In this document: one piece after another, positions 53,615 to 62,172 of the stretch
Position numbering within the stretch: the stretch's first letter is position 1
Layout of the letters: each line of letters begins with the position of its first letter
From: Mycobacterium avium subsp. avium
GTDB lineage: Bacteria; Actinomycetota; Actinomycetes; Mycobacteriales; Mycobacteriaceae
Reading direction: 5' to 3'
NCBI RefSeq assembly: GCF_009741445.1
Contig: NZ_CP046507.1
Span: 4,030,001 to 4,094,000 of the forward strand
DNA length: 64,000 nt
Program-made: the position numbers and the translations under genes
The notes under the pieces: generated by a model
Database searches by the model: none
What the model saw: the letters and a program-made list of their open reading frames with translations, nothing else
What the model was told of the DNA's origin: nothing

Positions 53615-53809
53615 ATGACCGCAATTCGGTGCGACGATGTGGTGACCGCCACCCGGGTGCCGGCGGCCCGGGCGGCCCGCCCGCCGCGGCCCGCGCCGGC
53701 GGACTCGGGCAACCCGTTGATGGACATGACCACCCGCCTGCTGGCCATCCCGCTGCACCAGTTGTACGCGGTGCTGTGGCGGGTGGGGATCATCGAGGTC
53801 AGGGCCTGA
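53615..53809 (+). CDS. Small hypothetical protein, 64 residues
   Basis: ATG at 53615 follows an excellent ribosome site, GAGGAGG with 5-nt spacing, which rules out the longer upstream start. Sequence: variable Ala/Arg/Pro N-terminus, then GNPLMDMTTRLLAIPLHQLYAVLWRVGIIEVRA, an amphipathic helix-like C-terminus with a conserved feel. No cysteine pair or signal peptide. Function unknown. Possibly membrane-associated through the LLAIPLHQLYAVLWRVGII stretch. Confidence 0.65.
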   Translation: MTAIRCDDVVTATRVPAARAARPPRPAPADSGNPLMDMTTRLLAIPLHQLYAVLWRVGIIEVRA

Positions 53810-53865
53810 GCGGGGCCCGGGCCGCGTTTCCCCGGCGCCGGGATGCGATGCGCTAACGTCGACGC

Positions 53866-54705
53866 GTGGCCCGCATCCGCAAGCTCGTCGCAGCGCTTCA
53901 CCGCCGTGGTCCGCACCGGGTTTTGCGGGGTGACCTGGCCTTTGCCGGACTGCCCGGGGTGGTGTACACGCCCGAGGAGGGACTGAATCTGCCCGGGGTG
54001 GCGTTCGGCCACGACTGGCTCACCGGCGCCGCCCGCTATGCGAACCTGCTGGAGCATCTGGCGTCGTGGGGCATCGTGGCCGCCGCCCCCGACACCCAGC
54101 GGGGGTTGGCGCCGTCGGTGCTGAACTTCGCCTTCGACCTGGGGACCGCCCTGGACATCGTGTCGGGGGTGCGGTTGGGGCCGGGCAAAATCAGCGTGCA
54201 TCCGGCCAAGCTGGGGGTGGCCGGGCACGGTTTCGGCGCCTCGGCGGCGGTGTTCGCCGCGGCGGGAATGCCGGCCAAGCCCACGGCGGTGGCGGCGGTC
54301 TTTCCCAGCGTGACCAGCCCGCCGGCCGAGCAGCCGGCGGCGACGCTGCGGGTGCCGGGCGTGATCTTCACCGCGCCTGGTGACGCGAAGACGCTGAACT
54401 CCAACGCGCTGGCGCTCGCCGAGGTGTGGGACGCCGCCACGGTGCGTGTCATCAGCAAGGCCGAACCGGGTGGGCTGGTCGAGGGCCGGCGGCTGACCAA
54501 GGTGGTGGGCCTCGCCGGCGCGCACCGGCGCACCCAGCGATCGGTTCGGGCGCTGCTGACCGGATATCTGCTCTACACGTTGGGCGGCGACAAGAGGTAC
54601 CGCGACTTCGCCGATCCGCACGTGCAGCTGCCCGGGACGGCGGCCCCCGATCCCGAGGCCGGCGCCGTGCCGCTGGAAGAGAAGATCGTCGCCCTGCTGA
54701 AGTGA
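53866..54705 (+). CDS. Alpha/beta hydrolase-fold protein with altered nucleophile elbow (Rv3438 type)
   Basis: 279 residues. Resembles the dienelactone hydrolase/chlorophyllase-like group: PGVVYTPEEG, LPGVAFGHDWLTG, LASWGIVAAAPDTQRG, then KLGVAGHGFGASAAVFAAAG, where the nucleophile elbow GxSxG reads GHGFG. VIFTAPGDAKTLN holds a possible acid residue, and VGLAGAHRRTQR a possible His. With Gly in the Ser place, ordinary esterase chemistry is unlikely unless the following Ser acts. Function unknown. Cotranscribed with the next gene is possible (16-bp gap). Confidence 0.8.
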   Translation: MARIRKLVAALHRRGPHRVLRGDLAFAGLPGVVYTPEEGLNLPGVAFGHDWLTGAARYANLLEHLASWGIVAAAPDTQRGLAPSVLNFAFDLGTALDIVSGVRLGPGKISVHPAKLGVAGHGFGASAAVFAAAGMPAKPTAVAAVFPSVTSPPAEQPAATLRVPGVIFTAPGDAKTLNSNALALAEVWDAATVRVISKAEPGGLVEGRRLTKVVGLAGAHRRTQRSVRALLTGYLLYTLGGDKRYRDFADPHVQLPGTAAPDPEAGAVPLEEKIVALLK

Positions 54706-54730
54706 GGTGGCGGCGTGGTAAGTGTCTTTG

Positions 54731-55771
54731 ATGCGAATCGGCATCGCTCTTAACTATTCGGGTGACTTTCACGAGGCCGTGGACCGCGTGGTCGAACTCG
54801 AGAAGGCCGGCATCGAGGTCGCGGTGGTGGCCGAGGCGTATTCCTTCGACGCCATCAGCCAGCTGGGCTATCTGGCCGCCAAGACCCGCACCGTCGAGCT
54901 GGCGTCCGGGGTGCTGCCGCTCTACATCCGCACGCCGTCGCTGTTGGCGATGACGGCCGCGGGGCTGGATTACGTGTCCGACGGGCGATTCCGCCTGGGC
55001 ATCGGCACGTCGGGCCCGCAGGTGATCGAGGGGTTCCACGGCGTCCCGTTCGACGCGCCGATCGGCCGCACCCGCGAGATCGTGGAGATCTGCCGCATGG
55101 TGTGGCGGCGCGAACGCGTGCAATACGCCGGCAGGCACTACCAGCTGCCGCTGCCCCCGGACCGCGGCACGGGCCTGGGCAAGCCGCTGCATCTGATCAA
55201 TCACCCGGTGCGCGAACGGATTCCGATCAGCATTGCCGCGCTGGGGCCCAAGAATGTGGAGCTCACCGCAGAGATCGCCGAGGGTTGGCAGCCGGTTTTC
55301 TATCTTCCGGACAAGGCCGGGTCCATCTGGGGTGAGGCGTTGGCGGCCGGTGCCGCCAAGCGTGATCCGGCGCTGGGGCCACTCGATGTGATGGTGCACG
55401 CGTCGCTGGCGATCGGCGACGACGTCGACCAGCGGCTGGCCTGGGTCAAGCCGCAGCTGGCTCTCTACATCGGCGGGATGGGCGCCAAAGGCCGCAATTT
55501 CTACCACAATCTGGCCACCCGGTACGGGTTCGGCGAGGTCGCGGACCGGATCCAGGAGCTGTACCTGTCCGGCCGCAAACAGCAGGCCATCGACCTGGTG
55601 CCCGACGAGCTGGTGCGGGGCATGTCGCTGGTGGGCCCGCGCGGATACGTCGCCGAACGGATGGCCGCGTTCGCCGAGTCCGGGGTGACGACGCTGTTGT
55701 TGAGCCCGCTGGCCGCCGACCGGGACGAGGCCCTGGGCTTCGTCGAGCAGGCGCTGCAGTTGCGGCCGTGA
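54731..55771 (+). CDS. LLM-class F420-dependent oxidoreductase
   Basis: 346 residues from the ATG at 54731 (MRIGIALNYSGDF); a GTG at 54722 is an alternative. Luciferase-like TIM barrel. Seen: VAEAYSFDAISQLGYLAAKT, ELASGVLPLYIRTP, AAGLDYVSDGRFRLGIGTSGPQVIEGFHG and IPISIAALGPKNVELTAEIAEGWQP. It resembles M. tuberculosis Rv3520c from memory. These enzymes use reduced coenzyme F420 for two-electron reductions; the substrate is unknown. It converges with the Ala/Pro-rich gene across 4 bp. Confidence 0.88.
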   Translation: MRIGIALNYSGDFHEAVDRVVELEKAGIEVAVVAEAYSFDAISQLGYLAAKTRTVELASGVLPLYIRTPSLLAMTAAGLDYVSDGRFRLGIGTSGPQVIEGFHGVPFDAPIGRTREIVEICRMVWRRERVQYAGRHYQLPLPPDRGTGLGKPLHLINHPVRERIPISIAALGPKNVELTAEIAEGWQPVFYLPDKAGSIWGEALAAGAAKRDPALGPLDVMVHASLAIGDDVDQRLAWVKPQLALYIGGMGAKGRNFYHNLATRYGFGEVADRIQELYLSGRKQQAIDLVPDELVRGMSLVGPRGYVAERMAAFAESGVTTLLLSPLAADRDEALGFVEQALQLRP

Positions 55772-55775
55772 CCGG

Positions 55776-57236
55776 TCACTGTCCGGCCTGCGGAAGCTGG
55801 TCTGCGGCAATCTGACACGGCGTCGATCCCGGCTCCGGCGTGGGCTGGGCCGCGGCAGGGGCCGGGCCCGGGTCGGCCGGCGGCTCGGCCGGCGGCGGCG
55901 CGCCCGGTGGCGGCGCGGCCGGCGGTGTGGCCGGTGGCGTGGCCTCGACGGGTTGGGCCGGCTCACCGGTCGGCGCGGCCTCGCCGCTCGGAGCGGGCTC
56001 GCCGTTCGGTTCGGCCTCGCCGGCGGGCGCGGGGCGATCCGGCGCGCCGGGTTCGTCGGCGGCCGTCTCGTCAGCGTCATCGCCGGCGTCCTTGGCGTCG
56101 GCGGGGTCATCGGCGTGAAAAGGATCGCCGTGAAAAGCGTTGTCGTCCAAGGGATCCTGGCCGCCGAACGGGTCCGCTCCGTCCAGGCCGTCGCCCACCG
56201 ACCCGAGCAGACCACCCATCGCGTCGACGATCTTTCCGGCCAGCCCGAGCAGACCCCCACCCCAGCCGAGCCCACTTCCGAGTCCGCCGCCCATCCCACT
56301 TTCGGCGAGCCCACCGAGGTCACCCGCGGGCATCCCGGCGACGTCGCCGAGCGCGGCGCCCCAGTCCGCGGCTGGGGCGGCCGCGGGGGTTGGGGCGGCC
56401 GCGGGAAGCGTTGCGGCCGCAGCGGGTTCGGACACGGCGGCCGGCAGCGTCGGCGCGGCATCCGGCAGCGTCGGCGCGGCATCCAACGGCGGCATGGGCG
56501 CGGCAACCAGCGGCCGGGTGGCCGGCACCGGGACCAATCCCGACCCGAGATCACCGGGGAACTCGAACCGCGCCGCGGGCGCGGCGGCCATCCTGTCGAC
56601 CACCATGGCGTAGGACGTCTGCACCCCGTCGGTGGCCGAGCGCATCGCCGTCAGCCACTCGTTGCGAATATCGTTGTCCACGTAGGGGATAACCTGCTGA
56701 CGGATGACATTGTGGGCGTCATCGCGGTCCGGCTGTCCCGCTGTCACCGCGGCAGCGGCGGCCAGCCATTCCGGCCGCTGCGCGCGGGTGCGGTCATCCA
56801 CGGCGATGGCCGTCGCCGCCTTGGCGTCGATGAGATACCACAGGTTGTCGCGCAGCGACTCACACCGCTGCGCGGCGGCGCGCAGCTCGGTGGCGAGCGC
56901 CTCCGCGGTGTCGCAGTGCCGCTGCAGCAGCTGCACCGCCGCCTCGCCGCCCGCACCCGTCCACGCCACGGCCAGCTCGGCCACCTGGGCGCGCTGCAGC
57001 CGCAGCGCCTCGGCTGCCACCACGCCCGCCGCCCGCAGCTCGGCGCAGTCGCGGTCGAGCGCGCGCAGGTCGAGACCGTCCTCGCCCGCATACCATTCGC
57101 GGACCTGCGCGGGATGCGCCGTCAGGTCGGGATGTTGGTAGCCCAGCGCATGGCAGGCCTGCACGTAGGTCTGGGTGTGCTCGACGCCGGCCCGGCCCTC
57201 GGCGAGGCGCCCGGCGACGTCCAACCGGTCGGCCAT
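55776..57236 (-). CDS. Ala/Pro-rich protein with helical N-terminal domain (Rv3439c type)
   Basis: 486 residues. The N-terminal 215 residues are helical (CHALGYQHPDLTAHPAQVREWYAGEDGLDLRALDRDCAELRAA; VAWTGAGGEAAVQLLQRHCDTAEALA) and include a WTG turn like that of WXG100 proteins. Then come a Pro/Ala stretch, a Gly-rich hydrophobic block (GMGGGLGSGLGWGGGLLGLAGKIVDAMGGLLGSVGDGL), an acidic stretch and a Pro/Glu tail. This build suits a type VII secreted or envelope protein. It starts 3 bp after the DUF2580-type gene, the same pairing as in M. tuberculosis. Function unknown. Confidence 0.82.
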   Translation of the reverse strand: MADRLDVAGRLAEGRAGVEHTQTYVQACHALGYQHPDLTAHPAQVREWYAGEDGLDLRALDRDCAELRAAGVVAAEALRLQRAQVAELAVAWTGAGGEAAVQLLQRHCDTAEALATELRAAAQRCESLRDNLWYLIDAKAATAIAVDDRTRAQRPEWLAAAAAVTAGQPDRDDAHNVIRQQVIPYVDNDIRNEWLTAMRSATDGVQTSYAMVVDRMAAAPAARFEFPGDLGSGLVPVPATRPLVAAPMPPLDAAPTLPDAAPTLPAAVSEPAAAATLPAAAPTPAAAPAADWGAALGDVAGMPAGDLGGLAESGMGGGLGSGLGWGGGLLGLAGKIVDAMGGLLGSVGDGLDGADPFGGQDPLDDNAFHGDPFHADDPADAKDAGDDADETAADEPGAPDRPAPAGEAEPNGEPAPSGEAAPTGEPAQPVEATPPATPPAAPPPGAPPPAEPPADPGPAPAAAQPTPEPGSTPCQIAADQLPQAGQ

Positions 57237-57239
57237 GAG

Positions 57240-57569
57240 CTACGCGATCCGCGCCGCGGCGTACAGCTCGGCGTCGGCGTAGCGCTCGGCGCTGGACCGC
57301 AGCGCGGCGGCGATCTCACCGGACGCCCGCGACCATTGCGACACCTGCCCGGCCAGCCGCTGCAACTCGACGTGCAGAGCGTCGCCGCGCTCGGTGTGCG
57401 CCCGCCCGGCGACCGCGCCGCCGAACGCCAGCCGGGCCAGGTGATCGGTCACCGCGCGGTCGAGGAATTCGGCCGCCACGGCGAATTGGTTGGCCACCCG
57501 CTGCGCGGCGGCCACGTCGATCTGGGTACGGGCAACGGCGCCGGGCCGTGTTGCCCCAAGGGATTTCAT
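57240..57569 (-). CDS. DUF2580/EspC-like small protein (Rv3440c type)
   Basis: 109 residues. Two-helix protein with the pattern of ESX-linked EspC/DUF2580 proteins: an N-terminal IDVAAAQRVANQFAVAAEFLDRAVTDHLARLAFGG helix, then GDALHVELQRLAGQVSQWSRASGEIAAALRSSAERYADAELYAA. The SQW turn stands in the WxG position, and YADAE near the end recalls the YxxxD/E secretion signal. It pairs with the downstream Ala/Pro-rich gene (3-bp gap). It lies 48 bp after glmM. Confidence 0.78.
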   Translation of the reverse strand: MKSLGATRPGAVARTQIDVAAAQRVANQFAVAAEFLDRAVTDHLARLAFGGAVAGRAHTERGDALHVELQRLAGQVSQWSRASGEIAAALRSSAERYADAELYAAARIA

Positions 57570-57617
57570 GCCTAATCCGACGCCCGCGGGCGCGTCGGGG
57601 TTCCGTTCGGGTGCGCC

Positions 57618-58952
57618 TCAGCCCGCGGCGCTGACCGCCTCGGCGACCCGGGTGGCGAGTCGCTGCGCGATGTCTTTCTCGGGTGCTTCCACCATGACGC
57701 GGATCATCGGCTCGGTTCCGCTCGGGCGCAACAGGATTCGGCCGGTGTCGCCCAGTTCGGCCGCGGCCTGGCCGACGGCGGTCTGCACCGACGGTGCGGT
57801 GGCGGCGGTGGCCTTGTCGGCGACCGTCACGTTGATCAGCACCTGGGGCAGCGTCTGCATCGCCGACGCCAGATCGGACAGCGGCGAGCCGGTCTGCGCC
57901 ATGCGCGTCATCAACCGCAGCCCGGTGACGATGCCGTCGCCGGTCGAGCCCAGCGCGGGCATCACGATGTGCCCGGACTGCTCACCGCCCAGGCTGTAGT
58001 CACCGGCGCGCAGCTCCTCGACCACGTAGCGGTCGCCGACACCGGTGGTGCGCACCGTGATTCCGGCCGACCGCATCGCCAGGTGCAGTCCCAGGTTGCT
58101 CATCACGGTGGTCACCAACGTGTCGGACGCCAGCTCGCCGGCCTCACGCATCGCCAGCGCGAGCACCACCATGATGTGGTCGCCGTCGACCAGGTTGCCG
58201 TCGGCGTCGACGGCCAGGCAGCGGTCGGCGTCCCCGTCGTGCGCCAGGCCCAGGTCGGCGCGGTGGGCGACGACGGCGGCGCGCAGCGAATCCAGATGCG
58301 TCGACCCGCAGTTGTCGTTGATGTTGAGCCCGTTGGGGTCGGCGTTGATCGCGATCACCCGCGCGCCGGCCGCGCGGTAGGCGCGCGGGGCCACGGCGGA
58401 GGCCGCGCCGTGCGCGCAGTCGACCACCACGGTCAGCCCGTCCAGGCGCAGCGTGCTGGCCTTGCTCAGGTGGCGCAGGTAGCGGTCGGCGGCGTCCTCG
58501 GCGTCGATCACCCGGCCGATGCCCGCGCCGACCGGCCGCGACCCGGCGTCCCCGACCAGGGCTTCGATCCGGTCCTCGGTGCCGTCGTCGAGCTTGTGGC
58601 CGCCGGGGCCGAAGATCTTGATGCCGTTGTCGGGCATCGGGTTGTGCGACGCGGAGATCATCACCCCGAAGTCGGCGTCGTAGGCGCCGGTCAGGTAGGC
58701 CACCGCGGGGGTGGGCAGCACCCCCACCCGCAGTGCGTCGACGCCTTGACTGGTCAGCCCGGCGATCACCGCGGCCTCCAGCATCTCGCCGCTGGCGCGT
58801 GGATCGCGGCCGATCACCGCGACCCGCCGGCCCGGCGCGGACCCGCTGGCCAGCTGCCGCGCCGCCGCGGCGCCCAGCGCCAGCGCCAGCTCAGCGGTCA
58901 ACTCGCGATTGGCGACCCCGCGCACGCCGTCGGTGCCGAATAGTCGACCCAT
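57618..58952 (-). CDS. glmM: Phosphoglucosamine mutase
   Basis: 444 residues. Converts glucosamine-6-phosphate to glucosamine-1-phosphate for UDP-GlcNAc. Seen: MGRLFGTDGVRGVAN, the phosphoserine loop MISASHNPMPDNGIKIFG, metal loop LAHDGDADRCLAVD, sugar-binding GGEQSGHIV and phosphate-binding RPSGTEPMIRVM. All four sites are intact. It follows rpsI on the same strand across 162 bp with a hairpin; also called mrsA in M. tuberculosis. Confidence 0.97.
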   Translation of the reverse strand: MGRLFGTDGVRGVANRELTAELALALGAAAARQLASGSAPGRRVAVIGRDPRASGEMLEAAVIAGLTSQGVDALRVGVLPTPAVAYLTGAYDADFGVMISASHNPMPDNGIKIFGPGGHKLDDGTEDRIEALVGDAGSRPVGAGIGRVIDAEDAADRYLRHLSKASTLRLDGLTVVVDCAHGAASAVAPRAYRAAGARVIAINADPNGLNINDNCGSTHLDSLRAAVVAHRADLGLAHDGDADRCLAVDADGNLVDGDHIMVVLALAMREAGELASDTLVTTVMSNLGLHLAMRSAGITVRTTGVGDRYVVEELRAGDYSLGGEQSGHIVMPALGSTGDGIVTGLRLMTRMAQTGSPLSDLASAMQTLPQVLINVTVADKATAATAPSVQTAVGQAAAELGDTGRILLRPSGTEPMIRVMVEAPEKDIAQRLATRVAEAVSAAG

Positions 58953-59058
58953 GCGGACAAACCTCTCACAGTTGACGGGCTAGCACCTAACGTGCCCGTT
59001 TCCTTGTGGCCGAAACTGTGGCCGAAACGGGGTGCGTCCGGGCGCAGACACGCCGCAA

Positions 59059-59100
59059 CCGGCCACAACTTGTCCATCGACGATGCCAAGTTGTGGCCGG
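59059..59100. terminator. 14-bp-arm perfect hairpin between rpsI and glmM
   Basis: CCGGCCACAACTTG (59059-59072) and CAAGTTGTGGCCGG (59087-59100) are exact complements around a 14-nt loop. It lies 14 bp beyond the rpsI stop on the minus strand, so it may end the rplM-rpsI transcript. There is no U-tract. GTGGCCGAAAC-like sequences to the left (59006-59030) repeat part of the arm. Confidence 0.7.
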
Positions 59101-59114
59101 AAAGCGACCGCTGA

Positions 59115-59615
59115 TCAGCGCTTGCTGTACTGAGGCGCCTTGCGGGCCTTCTTCAGCCCGTACTTCTTGCGCTCGGTGGCGCGCGGGTCCCGGGTCAGGA
59201 AGCCGGCCTTCTTCAGCGCGGGCCGGTCGTCCGGCGAGGCCAGGATCAGCGCCCGGGCGATGCCCAGCCGCAGCGCACCGGCCTGCCCCGAGGGGCCGCC
59301 GCCGTGCAGGTGGGCGTAGATGTCGAAGCTGTCCACCCGGTCCACGGTGACCAGCGGGGCCTTGATCAGCTGCTGGTGCACCTTGTTGGGGAAGTAGCCC
59401 TCCAGGGTGCGGCCGTTGAGGTTGAACTTGCCGGTGCCCGGCACCAGCCGCACCCGCACCACGGCCTCCTTGCGGCGGCCGACGGTCTGGATGGGCCGCT
59501 CGAACACGTAGGACTCCGCCGGGACGGCCTCGACCGGGGCCTCGGTCACCTCGGCGGCTGCGGTCTCGGCGTCCGGGTTGTCCGGGTTCTCCAGGGCCTC
59601 GGTCGTTTCGGTCAC
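59115..59615 (-). CDS. rpsI: 30S ribosomal protein S9
   Basis: 166 residues. An acidic N-terminal extension of about 40 residues is followed by the S9 core: VGRRKEAVVRVRLVPGTGKFNLNGRTLEGYF, GGGPSGQAGALRLGIARAL, and the C-terminal RKKYGLKKARKAPQYSKR that reaches the P-site tRNA. Overlaps the rplM stop by 4 bp. Confidence 0.98.
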   Translation of the reverse strand: MTETTEALENPDNPDAETAAAEVTEAPVEAVPAESYVFERPIQTVGRRKEAVVRVRLVPGTGKFNLNGRTLEGYFPNKVHQQLIKAPLVTVDRVDSFDIYAHLHGGGPSGQAGALRLGIARALILASPDDRPALKKAGFLTRDPRATERKKYGLKKARKAPQYSKR

Positions 59616-60055
59616 TGGGCCACCTGCTTGATCTCGTACGGAATGGGCTGCTGGGCGGTGTGCGGGTGCTCCGGTCCGGCGTAGACGCGGAGCTTGCGCT
59701 GGATCTGGCGGCTCAGCTTGTTCTTGGGCAGCATGCCGACGATCGCGTCCGCCACGACCCGGTCCGGGTGCTTTTGCATCAGCTCGCCGATGGTGCGGCT
59801 GCGCAGACCGCCGGGGTACCCCGAGTGGCGGTAAGCCAGCTTCTTGTCCAGCTTCTGGCCGCTGAAGGCGACCTTGTCGGCGTTGACGACGATGACGAAG
59901 TCACCGCCGTCGACGTTGGGGGCGAACGTCGGCTTGTGCTTGCCGCGCAGCAGGTTGGCTGCCGCGACGGCAAGACGGCCAAGCACCACGTCCGTGGCGT
60001 CGATGACGTACCACGACCTGGTGGTGTCACCCGCCTTTGGCGCGTAAGTGGGCAC
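59612..60055 (-). CDS. rplM: 50S ribosomal protein L13
   Basis: 147 residues. MPTYAPKAGDTTRSWYVIDATDVVLGRLAVAAANLLRGKHKPTFAPNVDGGDFVIVVNADKV is the L13 core, with AYRHSGYPGGLRSRTIGELM and IVGMLPKNKLSRQIQRKLRVYAGPEHPHTAQQP. First gene of rplM-rpsI. Its promoter should lie in the 222-bp gap to esxT. Confidence 0.98.
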   Translation of the reverse strand: MPTYAPKAGDTTRSWYVIDATDVVLGRLAVAAANLLRGKHKPTFAPNVDGGDFVIVVNADKVAFSGQKLDKKLAYRHSGYPGGLRSRTIGELMQKHPDRVVADAIVGMLPKNKLSRQIQRKLRVYAGPEHPHTAQQPIPYEIKQVAQ

Positions 60056-60218
60056 AGCGCTTACCTTCTCTTCTCGAGGTGGATCCCGGGTCGAGCCGGG
60101 TGCCGATCAGGCGTTTGCGGTGGGGTGAGATCTCGGCGACCGACATTGACCCGAGGCCCCGGCGTACCGCACGCCAACCGAGCAGCTTACCGACGGGTGT
60201 CCCCGCAGGTCAAAACGG

Positions 60219-60259
60219 CTGTGTGGTCCCGACGGCTCTCCTCCGCCGGGACCACACAG
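60219..60259 (-). terminator. Terminator of the ESX-4 gene run after esxT
   Basis: CTGTGTGGTCCCG (60219-60231) and CGGGACCACACAG (60247-60259) pair perfectly over 13 bp with a 15-nt loop. It lies 18 bp beyond the esxT stop on the minus strand and would separate the ESX-4 genes from rplM-rpsI. Confidence 0.8.
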
Positions 60260-60277
60260 ACGTTGACGGGCGCGCCG

Positions 60278-60574
60278 CTAGCGCGCCCAGACCCCGGCCG
60301 CCCGACGGTCGGCGTCGGCCACCTCCTCCGCGCCGTCGCGGACCGCGTCGCCGAGCTGGACCAAGATCTCGTTGAGCGCCGTCGCCGACCGGTGCCATTT
60401 CAGCTGCTCGACCTGGTAGGCGGTGGCGGCCTCGCTGGTCCACAGCTGCTGCAGCGGGGCGATTCGCGCTCTCAGCTCGTCCAGCGCGGCGTTGAAGCGG
60501 GCCGAGGTGGTGTGGATCTCCTGGCGCACCGAGTGTTCGATTTCGCCGAAGTTGTAGGACAGCGTCGGGTCCAC
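60278..60574 (-). CDS. esxT: ESX-4 WXG100 protein EsxT
   Basis: 98 residues, two helices with a W-x-x turn (LQQLWTSEAATAYQ; S in place of G) typical of the WXG100 family. Forms a heterodimer with EsxU and is exported by ESX-4. Basic C-terminus ADADRRAAGVWAR. It is 15 bp after esxU. Confidence 0.94.
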   Translation of the reverse strand: MDPTLSYNFGEIEHSVRQEIHTTSARFNAALDELRARIAPLQQLWTSEAATAYQVEQLKWHRSATALNEILVQLGDAVRDGAEEVADADRRAAGVWAR

Positions 60575-60589
60575 GGAATCCTCTCCCCC

Positions 60590-60907
60590 TTACAGGTTGC
60601 CGCCGGCGGCGGCGATGTGGTCTGCATGGTTTTGCCCGGCCTCCTGCAGGGTGGCCGCGTTGTGCCGGATGGTCTCGGCGATGGCGTGCAGCGCGTGGTA
60701 GAGCCGCACCGACTCGGCGTTCCAGCGGTCGATCACCTCTTTGAAGCGGGCGGCCGCGAGCCCACCCCATGCCGCGGGCGGCACGCCGCTCATCCGTCCG
60801 ATGAAGGCCTGCAGCATCGCCCTGATCTCCTCGTTGCGGGCGTCGGTGGTGCCCGCCACCGAGCGCATCAGGTCGAAGTCGGTGCTCACTGTGTTGGATG
60901 TGGCCAT
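60590..60907 (-). CDS. esxU: ESX-4 WXG100-like protein EsxU
   Basis: 105 residues from the ATG at 60907 (MATSNTVSTDFDLMRSV), matching M. tuberculosis EsxU in length; the frame upstream overlaps the next gene and was rejected. WGG turn in PPAAWGGLAAARFKEV, helices RNEEIRAMLQAFIGRM and RLYHALHAIAETIRHNAATLQEAG. Partner of EsxT. Confidence 0.94.
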   Translation of the reverse strand: MATSNTVSTDFDLMRSVAGTTDARNEEIRAMLQAFIGRMSGVPPAAWGGLAAARFKEVIDRWNAESVRLYHALHAIAETIRHNAATLQEAGQNHADHIAAAGGNL

Positions 60908-60954
60908 ACCTGATTCGACCCCCAGGGCGCTCGATCGGTTCCGCGGAATTTTCG

Positions 60955-62172
60955 TCATCCGATCGCGTGGGCGGATCGCACCGCCAGCTCGCAGGCCTCC
61001 CGGACGGCGTGCTCGGCGCCGGGCCGGCTCTGGCATCCGATGCTGATCCGCACCGGGCCGTCCAGCAGCACCGTCCAACGCACCTGGTGGGCGGGGCGGA
61101 TCTCGCGGTAGGTCACCGCGGGGCGGCCGACGCTGGTTGCGGTCGGGTCGAAGTCGACGAACACCCCGGCGGGTGCGGCGTCGATCGCCTGTTTCAACCG
61201 TCGCGCGGTGTCGCCGAGCGTCTCACCGACGACCGGCGACTGGGTGATGTGCAGGGCCACTTCGGGATCCGTCGGCGAGGTGACCTGCACCCGCGCCGAA
61301 CCCGGTCCGCCGACCAGCCGTTGCGTCGGCCAATCGTTGGGCACCGACAGCGCCACCCGCCCTTCGACCAGGGACGCCCCGGGCATGGGCCGGGCCCGAT
61401 CCGGCGCGGCCGTGATGGCGAGCGGGGCCGCCGCGGCGGCGATGACGGCGGCCGCGCCGAGCCCGCTCAGTAGGCGCGGCCGCGATCGGGCGGGCGCCGC
61501 CGCGCTGCGGTCGGGGCCCGCGGGGGCGTCGTCACCGTCCGACGCCGAGCACGCCAGCCGGGCCAGCCGAATGTCGTTGATGTGCACCATCTCTGCGCGG
61601 ATCCGCCCGCGCAGCGCGTCGGCGATGAGCGGGCCCAGCTCGGCCGCCCCGGCGATCGGGTCCGGGAGGTCGATCAGCACGACCGCCGGCGCCAGGCTCG
61701 CGACGGCACGGGCGACGCCGTCGGCCACCGATCGCGGCGGGGCGGTGCGCGGGACGGCCGTGACGCTCGCGGGTGCAGGCTTGCAGATGGCCACCACCCG
61801 CTCGGCGACCTCGACCACGACGGTGTCCTCCGGCGCGGCGCGGGACGCGCGGGCCAGCAGCCATGACCGGGGCCGGGCGCGCGCCTCGCCGGCCAGGGTC
61901 GCGGCGGCCGCGCTCACCGTCCGCACCCGCGCCGGCGGCCACCAGGACGGATGCACGACGACCGCGCCGTCGCAAGCACAGCACGCGGACCGCAGCGCGG
62001 TTTTCCACAACGCCTCGACGGCCACCGGCCGCTCCCCCACCAGCGCGACGGGGTCGTCGATCGCGTCCAGCGCCGCCTCGATCACCTCCCGGTCCGCCGG
62101 TGTTCTTGTGCCGCAACACAATCGGCGGATGGTGGCGGGTCCGGTCTCGACCACGGCCCGGTGTGGACTCAC
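60955..62172 (-). CDS. Type VII secretion-associated protein (Rv3446c type)
   Basis: 405 residues. An N-terminal cytoplasmic half related to actin/Hsp70-like folds (residues 1-220, with AIDDPVALVGERPVAVEALWKTALRSACCACDGAVVVHPSWWP), one membrane helix (about 235-257, LLSGLGAAAVIAAAAAPLAI), and an outer domain (VALSVPNDWPTQRLVGGPGSARVQVTSPTDPEVALHITQSP). This is the usual T7SS-associated ESX-4 component. Its start overlaps the eccC4 end by 4 bp. Precise role unknown. Confidence 0.88.
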   Translation of the reverse strand: MSPHRAVVETGPATIRRLCCGTRTPADREVIEAALDAIDDPVALVGERPVAVEALWKTALRSACCACDGAVVVHPSWWPPARVRTVSAAAATLAGEARARPRSWLLARASRAAPEDTVVVEVAERVVAICKPAPASVTAVPRTAPPRSVADGVARAVASLAPAVVLIDLPDPIAGAAELGPLIADALRGRIRAEMVHINDIRLARLACSASDGDDAPAGPDRSAAAPARSRPRLLSGLGAAAVIAAAAAPLAITAAPDRARPMPGASLVEGRVALSVPNDWPTQRLVGGPGSARVQVTSPTDPEVALHITQSPVVGETLGDTARRLKQAIDAAPAGVFVDFDPTATSVGRPAVTYREIRPAHQVRWTVLLDGPVRISIGCQSRPGAEHAVREACELAVRSAHAIG

